Below the pieces are notes generated by a model. The model saw only the letters and a list, made by a program, of their open reading frames with translations. It did no database searches and was not told the origin of the DNA. From Pseudofrankia saprophytica (GTDB taxonomy: Bacteria > Actinomycetota > Actinomycetes > Frankiales > Frankiaceae), in contig NZ_KI912266.1 of NCBI RefSeq assembly GCF_000235425.2, positions 7,370,720-7,434,719 on the forward strand: a stretch of DNA of 64,000 bases, written 5' to 3'. Every line of letters starts with the position of its first letter. The stretch's first letter is position 1. Of this stretch, positions 60,292 through 64,000 are shown piece after piece. The position numbers and the translations under genes were made by a program.

Positions 60292-61317
60292 TTGCCTGAC
60301 CGCATCGTCTTCGGCGCAGCCGCCCTACCAGAGCCCGAGCGAGGCTGGCTCGAGGCCGTGGAGCGCCTGCCGATCGAGTCCGTCTGGCAGGGCGGCCACA
60401 TCCTCCCGCCCACCGGGACCGGCGAGGCCATCACCCGGCTGGCGCTGATGACGGCCTGGACCGAGCGGGTCCGGGTGGGCACCGCGATCCTGGTGCTGCC
60501 GCTCTACCAGCCGGTGGTGCTGGCCAAGCAGCTCGTCGATCTGGACGCCCGCTCGGGCGGGCGGGTGTCGGTCGGCGTGGGCGTCGGCGGAGAGTTCCCG
60601 CTCGAGTTCTCGTCGGTCGGGGTGCCGGTCGCCGAGCGGGGCCCGCGCACCGACGAGGCGATGACGCTGCTGCGCTCCCTCTGGCGTGGCGGCGAGGTCA
60701 GCCACCACGGGAAGTTCTTCGACGTCGACAATGTGACGCTGCGCCCGGTCGCCCCACCGCCCGGGGACCGGATGGCGACCTCCGGCCAGCTTGGCGGCCC
60801 GCCTTTCCTGGTCTCGGGCCGCAAGGCCCCGGCGATGCGCCGCGCGGCCCGGCTCGGCGACGGCTGGATGCCGTACCTCATGTCACCGAGCGCGTACGCC
60901 CGGTCGGTGGAGACGATCCAGGCCGAGGCGGCGGACATCGGCCGCGACCTCGGTGGCTTCGAGTGGATGATGTACGTCTACTGCTCGGTCCGCCACGACG
61001 GCGACCGGGCCCGCGCCGACGTCGCCTCGTTCCTCGGCGGGGCCTATGGCGACAAGCCGTCGGCGATGCTCGACCGGATCGCCCCCGCCGGCACACCGGA
61101 GGAGGTCGCCGCCCGGTTGCAGCAGTATGTCGACGTCGGCGTGCGCCACTTCATCATCTCGCCGGCGGCGCACGAGAACACCCTCGAGGTCGTCCGGCTC
61201 GCCGCCGAGGAGGTCCTCCCCCGCCTGACCCTGCCCGCCACGGCGCCGGCCGGCTCGGCCAGTCCGGCCGGCTCGGCCAGTCCGGCCACCGCGCCTTCCG
61301 GGGCGGTGGCGCCGTGA
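60292..61317 (+). CDS. LLM-class F420-dependent oxidoreductase
   Basis: A 341-residue luciferase-like enzyme. The TTG at 60292 is used because AAGGAG stands 6 nt upstream and the protein then starts LPDRIVFGAAALPEP. Landmarks: SVWQGGHILPPTGTGEAITRLALMTAWTERVRVGTAILVLPLYQPVVLAKQLVDLDARSGGRVSVGVGVGGEFPLEF near residues 30-106. A Gly/Ser/Ala/Pro-rich repeat tail (AGSASPAGSASPATAP) follows. The stop overlaps the GTG of the CoA transferase (GTGA), so the two are co-expressed. Confidence 0.87.
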   Translation: MPDRIVFGAAALPEPERGWLEAVERLPIESVWQGGHILPPTGTGEAITRLALMTAWTERVRVGTAILVLPLYQPVVLAKQLVDLDARSGGRVSVGVGVGGEFPLEFSSVGVPVAERGPRTDEAMTLLRSLWRGGEVSHHGKFFDVDNVTLRPVAPPPGDRMATSGQLGGPPFLVSGRKAPAMRRAARLGDGWMPYLMSPSAYARSVETIQAEAADIGRDLGGFEWMMYVYCSVRHDGDRARADVASFLGGAYGDKPSAMLDRIAPAGTPEEVAARLQQYVDVGVRHFIISPAAHENTLEVVRLAAEEVLPRLTLPATAPAGSASPAGSASPATAPSGAVAP

Positions 61318-63770
61318 CGGCGGCCGGTACCCGGCCATCGGCCGATACCCGGCCGTTGCCCGGTACCCGGCCGTTGGCCGGGCTGCGGGTCGTCGAGGTC
61401 GCGGTCGGGACCAGCGAGCTCGGCCTCGGCCTCGCCGGCGGCGTGCCGGGCATGCTGCTCGCGGACCTCGGCGCGCAGGTCGTCCGGGTCGTCGGCCGGA
61501 CGCGCCCGGCGATCGACGCGGGGGTGCCCTGGGGCGAGGCCTGGCACCGTGACAAGCGGGTCGTCCAGACCGATGACGCCGAGCCGGTACGAGCGCTGCT
61601 CGCCGAGGCCGACGCCGCGCTCGTCTACGGGCCCGAGACGCTGGTGGAGGGCCGCGGGCTCGGCCACCTGGACCTGCGCTCCACCAACCCCGGTCTGGTC
61701 TACGCCCGCTGCCGCCCCAGCAGGACCTCGACGGGAACCATCGAGGACTACGGCCTGCTCGTCGAGGCCCGCTCCGGCCTTTGCGCCCAGCTCGCCGGCC
61801 ACCGGCCAGGGCCGATCTTCGTCGACGTCCGAGCGCCGGGCATCGGAACCGCCGGCCTGCTGACCGCCTCGGTCCTCGCGCTGCTACGCCGCCGGGCCGT
61901 GACGGGCGTCGGCGGCTGGGCGGAGACGTCGCTCTACGACGGCCTGCTCGCGACGCTCGGCTGCATGATCGGGCGCTCCGAGCGGGCACGGCCCGAGATC
62001 GAGGGCTACTGGGAGCTGGGCTCGACCTTCCCGAACTTCCTCTACCGCTGCGCGGACGGCGAGCTGATCCAGGTCTGGTTCGGGGGCAAGGGCATGTACG
62101 CCAAGCTCATCGAGGTCCTCGGCGACGAGCCGAGCGTCGAGGGCTACTACACCGACCAGTCCACCGGGAAGCTGCAGGAACGCGCGAAGCGCTGGCGCGC
62201 CCCGTTCGCCCTGCGGCCCCGAGACGTCTGGATCGAGCGGCTGCGCGACGCCGGCGTCGCCTGCGAACCGGTCCTCGGCCCCGGCGAGGCGTTACGGGAC
62301 CCGCACCTGGCCGAGATCGGCCTGGCCGTCACGCGCGACCAGCACGGCCACCGCGAGGTCATGCTGGGCTCCCCGATCGCGGTCGGCCCGCTGCCCGGTT
62401 CCGAGCCCCCGGCCGAGACGCCGACCGAGACGCGGGCGCAGGAGCGGCCCGAGGCCCAGGCGGCGAACGTCCAGCCCACGAACGTCCAGGCCACGAACGA
62501 GGCGACGACCGAAGGCGCTACCACCCGTACGGGTGCCGCGGCCGCGGGTGCCGCCGGAAACGCGGCGCCGCTGCGCGGGGTGCGGGTGGTCGACTTCTCC
62601 GCGTTCGTCGCCGGACCGCTCGCCGCCCAGGTGCTCGCCGACCTTGGTGCCGAGGTCATCAAGGTCGAGCCGCCCGACGGCGAGGCGATGCGGGCCGCCG
62701 CCTACGCGGTCGCCGCCTGCCAACGCGGCAAGCGCAGCATCGCGATCGACATCACCGCCCCCGACGCCCGCCCCGTCGTAGAGCGGTTGATCCGGTGGGC
62801 CGACGTCGTGCTGCACAACTTCCGGGTCGGCGTCGCCGAGCGGCTCGGCATCGGCGCCGCCGACGTCGCCCGGCTCAACCCGCGCGCGGTCTACTGCCAT
62901 GCCAGCGCCTTCGGGCCCAGGGGGCCGCGAGCGAGGCAGCCGGGCAACGACGCGCTGATGCAGGCCGTCACCGGCCTGGAGCAGGCCATCGGCGGCGAGG
63001 GCAACGAGCCGATCGCCGCGACCTGGATTCCCATCGACGTGACCGGTGGCTGGGTGGCGGCGGGCGGGATCCTCGCCGGCCTGTACGCCCAGGCCGTCGC
63101 CGAGGAGGGGCAGCAGGTCGCGACCAGCCTGCTCGGCGCCGGGATGCTGCTGCAGAGCGGCTCCTTCCTGCGCGACGACGCGCTCGTCGCCGGGCCCGCC
63201 CTGGACCAGGCGCAGACGGGCTACGGCCCCGGCTACCGCCTCTACCAGGCCGGCGACGGGGAATGGTTCGCGCTGGTGCTGCCGGACGAGCAGGCCTGGA
63301 CCCGCCTGCGCGCGCTGCTGGGCGGGGGCCAGCCTCCGCCGACCGGGGGGCGGCTCGCGACGTACGCCCCGCTGCGCGGCGGCGCCCACGACGCGGTGGC
63401 CCGCGAGGTCGAGAGGCTGCTGGAGAAGGCGTTCGCGAGTGACCCAGCCGCTGACTGGGTGGCCCGGCTGCGCGCCGAGGGGCTGCTGGCCGAGGTGGTC
63501 CGGCCGCGCAGCCGTGACGAGTTCCGCCGCGGCATCCTCGACGACCCGCTCAACCGGCAGCTTGGCCGCGTCGCCGCCTACGAGGTCGCGGAGTGGGGTC
63601 ACTTCGAACAGATCGGCCCGCTCCTCCGCCTCGGCCAGCCGCCGTCGGACGGTCCCACCCTGGCGCTGCCCGGCATCGGCGAGCACAGCGTCGCTGTCCT
63701 GTCCGACCTCGGCTTCCGCGCCGAGGACGTCGACGCCCTGCTGGCCGCCAAGATCGTCCGCCAGCTCTAG
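61314..63770 (+). CDS. Tandem CaiB/BaiF CoA transferase (two units in one chain)
   Basis: An 818-residue chain with two class III CoA transferase units: residues about 20-360 and about 418-818, joined by a Glu/Thr/Ala-rich linker. Unit 2 keeps the family start (LRGVRVVDFSAFVAGPLAAQVLADLGAEVIKVEPPDGEAMR) and the catalytic-type Asp546 in PGNDALMQAVTG. In unit 1 the equivalent stretch is EDYGLLVEARSG with Gly147, so the catalytic Asp appears lost. Class III enzymes are normally interlaced dimers of one 400-residue chain. This looks like a pseudo-homodimer with one live and one structural half. GTG 61314 is coupled to the LLM gene. Confidence 0.85.
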   Translation: MTAAGTRPSADTRPLPGTRPLAGLRVVEVAVGTSELGLGLAGGVPGMLLADLGAQVVRVVGRTRPAIDAGVPWGEAWHRDKRVVQTDDAEPVRALLAEADAALVYGPETLVEGRGLGHLDLRSTNPGLVYARCRPSRTSTGTIEDYGLLVEARSGLCAQLAGHRPGPIFVDVRAPGIGTAGLLTASVLALLRRRAVTGVGGWAETSLYDGLLATLGCMIGRSERARPEIEGYWELGSTFPNFLYRCADGELIQVWFGGKGMYAKLIEVLGDEPSVEGYYTDQSTGKLQERAKRWRAPFALRPRDVWIERLRDAGVACEPVLGPGEALRDPHLAEIGLAVTRDQHGHREVMLGSPIAVGPLPGSEPPAETPTETRAQERPEAQAANVQPTNVQATNEATTEGATTRTGAAAAGAAGNAAPLRGVRVVDFSAFVAGPLAAQVLADLGAEVIKVEPPDGEAMRAAAYAVAACQRGKRSIAIDITAPDARPVVERLIRWADVVLHNFRVGVAERLGIGAADVARLNPRAVYCHASAFGPRGPRARQPGNDALMQAVTGLEQAIGGEGNEPIAATWIPIDVTGGWVAAGGILAGLYAQAVAEEGQQVATSLLGAGMLLQSGSFLRDDALVAGPALDQAQTGYGPGYRLYQAGDGEWFALVLPDEQAWTRLRALLGGGQPPPTGGRLATYAPLRGGAHDAVAREVERLLEKAFASDPAADWVARLRAEGLLAEVVRPRSRDEFRRGILDDPLNRQLGRVAAYEVAEWGHFEQIGPLLRLGQPPSDGPTLALPGIGEHSVAVLSDLGFRAEDVDALLAAKIVRQL

Positions 63771-63943
63771 CCGATCACGGCAGCGGACCTCCGCCCCACC
63801 CAAAAGAACTCATGATCGCCGCGGACGTGTTGTCGCGGTTGCGATCTGGCCGGATTCGCGACCGCGGCGACACGGTGGCAGTGATCTACCAATCGCGCGA
63901 GTCTTACGGCAGCCTCAGCCTCAGGGCGGCGCGAGTCGGGCGA
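63771..63943. other. Short intergenic stretch, no gene recognised
   Basis: Contains interrupted inverted segments (CGCCGCGG and CCGCGGCG, TGTCGC and GCGACA) that could form a terminator for the tandem CoA transferase gene, but no clear stem with a T run. Confidence 0.35.
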
Positions 63944-64000
63944 TCACCAGGTCGCGTTGATCTCCTGGATTCCGCCGATCAGTCGGCCGCTCCACCGGAC
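63944..64000 (-). CDS. Possible C-terminal end of a minus-strand gene
   Basis: The last 18 codons read VRWSGRLIGGIQEINATW and stop at 63944-63946, open to the window edge. The high third-position GC and the plausible peptide suggest a real gene entering from the right, convergent with the CoA transferase. Too little is visible to name it. Confidence 0.35.
   Translation of the reverse strand, partial: VRWSGRLIGGIQEINATW

Overview
The window is very GC-rich actinobacterial DNA: GTG and TTG starts are common, third codon positions are almost all G or C, and ATGA/GTGA stop-start overlaps are frequent. The density of F420-type luciferase-like (LLM) oxidoreductases, cytochromes P450, SDRs, CaiB/BaiF CoA transferases, acyl-CoA synthetases, COG2159 amidohydrolases and thiolase/DUF35 pairs fits a soil or plant-associated Frankiales or Corynebacteriales-like genome. 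A Frankia/Pseudofrankia-type chromosome is my best guess, by inference. No rRNA, tRNA, CRISPR, prophage or complete insertion sequence was seen.

Layout. 1-9641: CoA-dependent catabolism. A minus-strand run (acyl-CoA ligase, amidohydrolase, FadD3-like ligase, cut-off LLM oxidoreductase) faces an enoyl-CoA hydratase; an aldehyde dehydrogenase and CoA transferase follow. Both promoter regions carry the same palindrome (motif A). 9642-14731: a decayed substrate-binding-protein gene behind an apparently intact promoter, then a branched-chain-amino-acid-type ABC importer whose two permeases and first ATPase are one 967-residue protein (LivH-LivM-LivG), then LivF and a strong terminator. 14780-19957: LLM oxidoreductase, SDR, a two-domain acyl-CoA dehydrogenase fusion and a GntR regulator. 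20016-23713: minus-strand operon P450, SDR, sugar-isomerase-like protein, SDR. 24024-41337: a large beta-oxidation-like region around a TetR regulator, with six scattered copies of a second palindrome (motif B, TTGACGTCGAYGTCAA). It includes a DUF35-thiolase fusion, thiolases, a thioesterase, SDRs, a second P450/SDR set, a separate DUF35 plus thiolase-like pair, and a CoA transferase-ligase operon. 41662-45610: thiolase, an intergenic block with duplicated palindromes, then a TetR regulator and MFS exporter sharing an AGTG-N6-CACT operator. 45862-54554: a double GntR-FCD regulator divergent from a tight eight-gene operon P450-ferredoxin-P450-LLM-ferredoxin-SDR-esterase-LLM. 54677-57373: amidohydrolase and the intact lipoprotein homologue of the decayed binding protein. 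57462-63770: SDR, a thiolase-like/DUF35 pair, LLM oxidoreductase and a tandem CaiB CoA transferase.

Working model (inference). The region takes up small hydrophobic or carboxylated molecules, oxidises them with P450/ferredoxin and F420 enzymes, activates them as CoA thioesters by ligases or CoA transfer, and shortens them by beta-oxidation-like and thiolase/DUF35 retro-aldol steps resembling steroid side-chain catabolism. No steroid-ring genes are present, so the substrate is unknown. The strongest leads are the motif B regulon, fused and split forms of the same thiolase/DUF35 enzyme, the LivHMG fusion beside a dead binding-protein gene with an intact paralogue about 45 kb away, the doubled GntR regulator with the two-P450/two-ferredoxin operon, and the tandem CoA transferase whose N-terminal half lacks the catalytic Asp.
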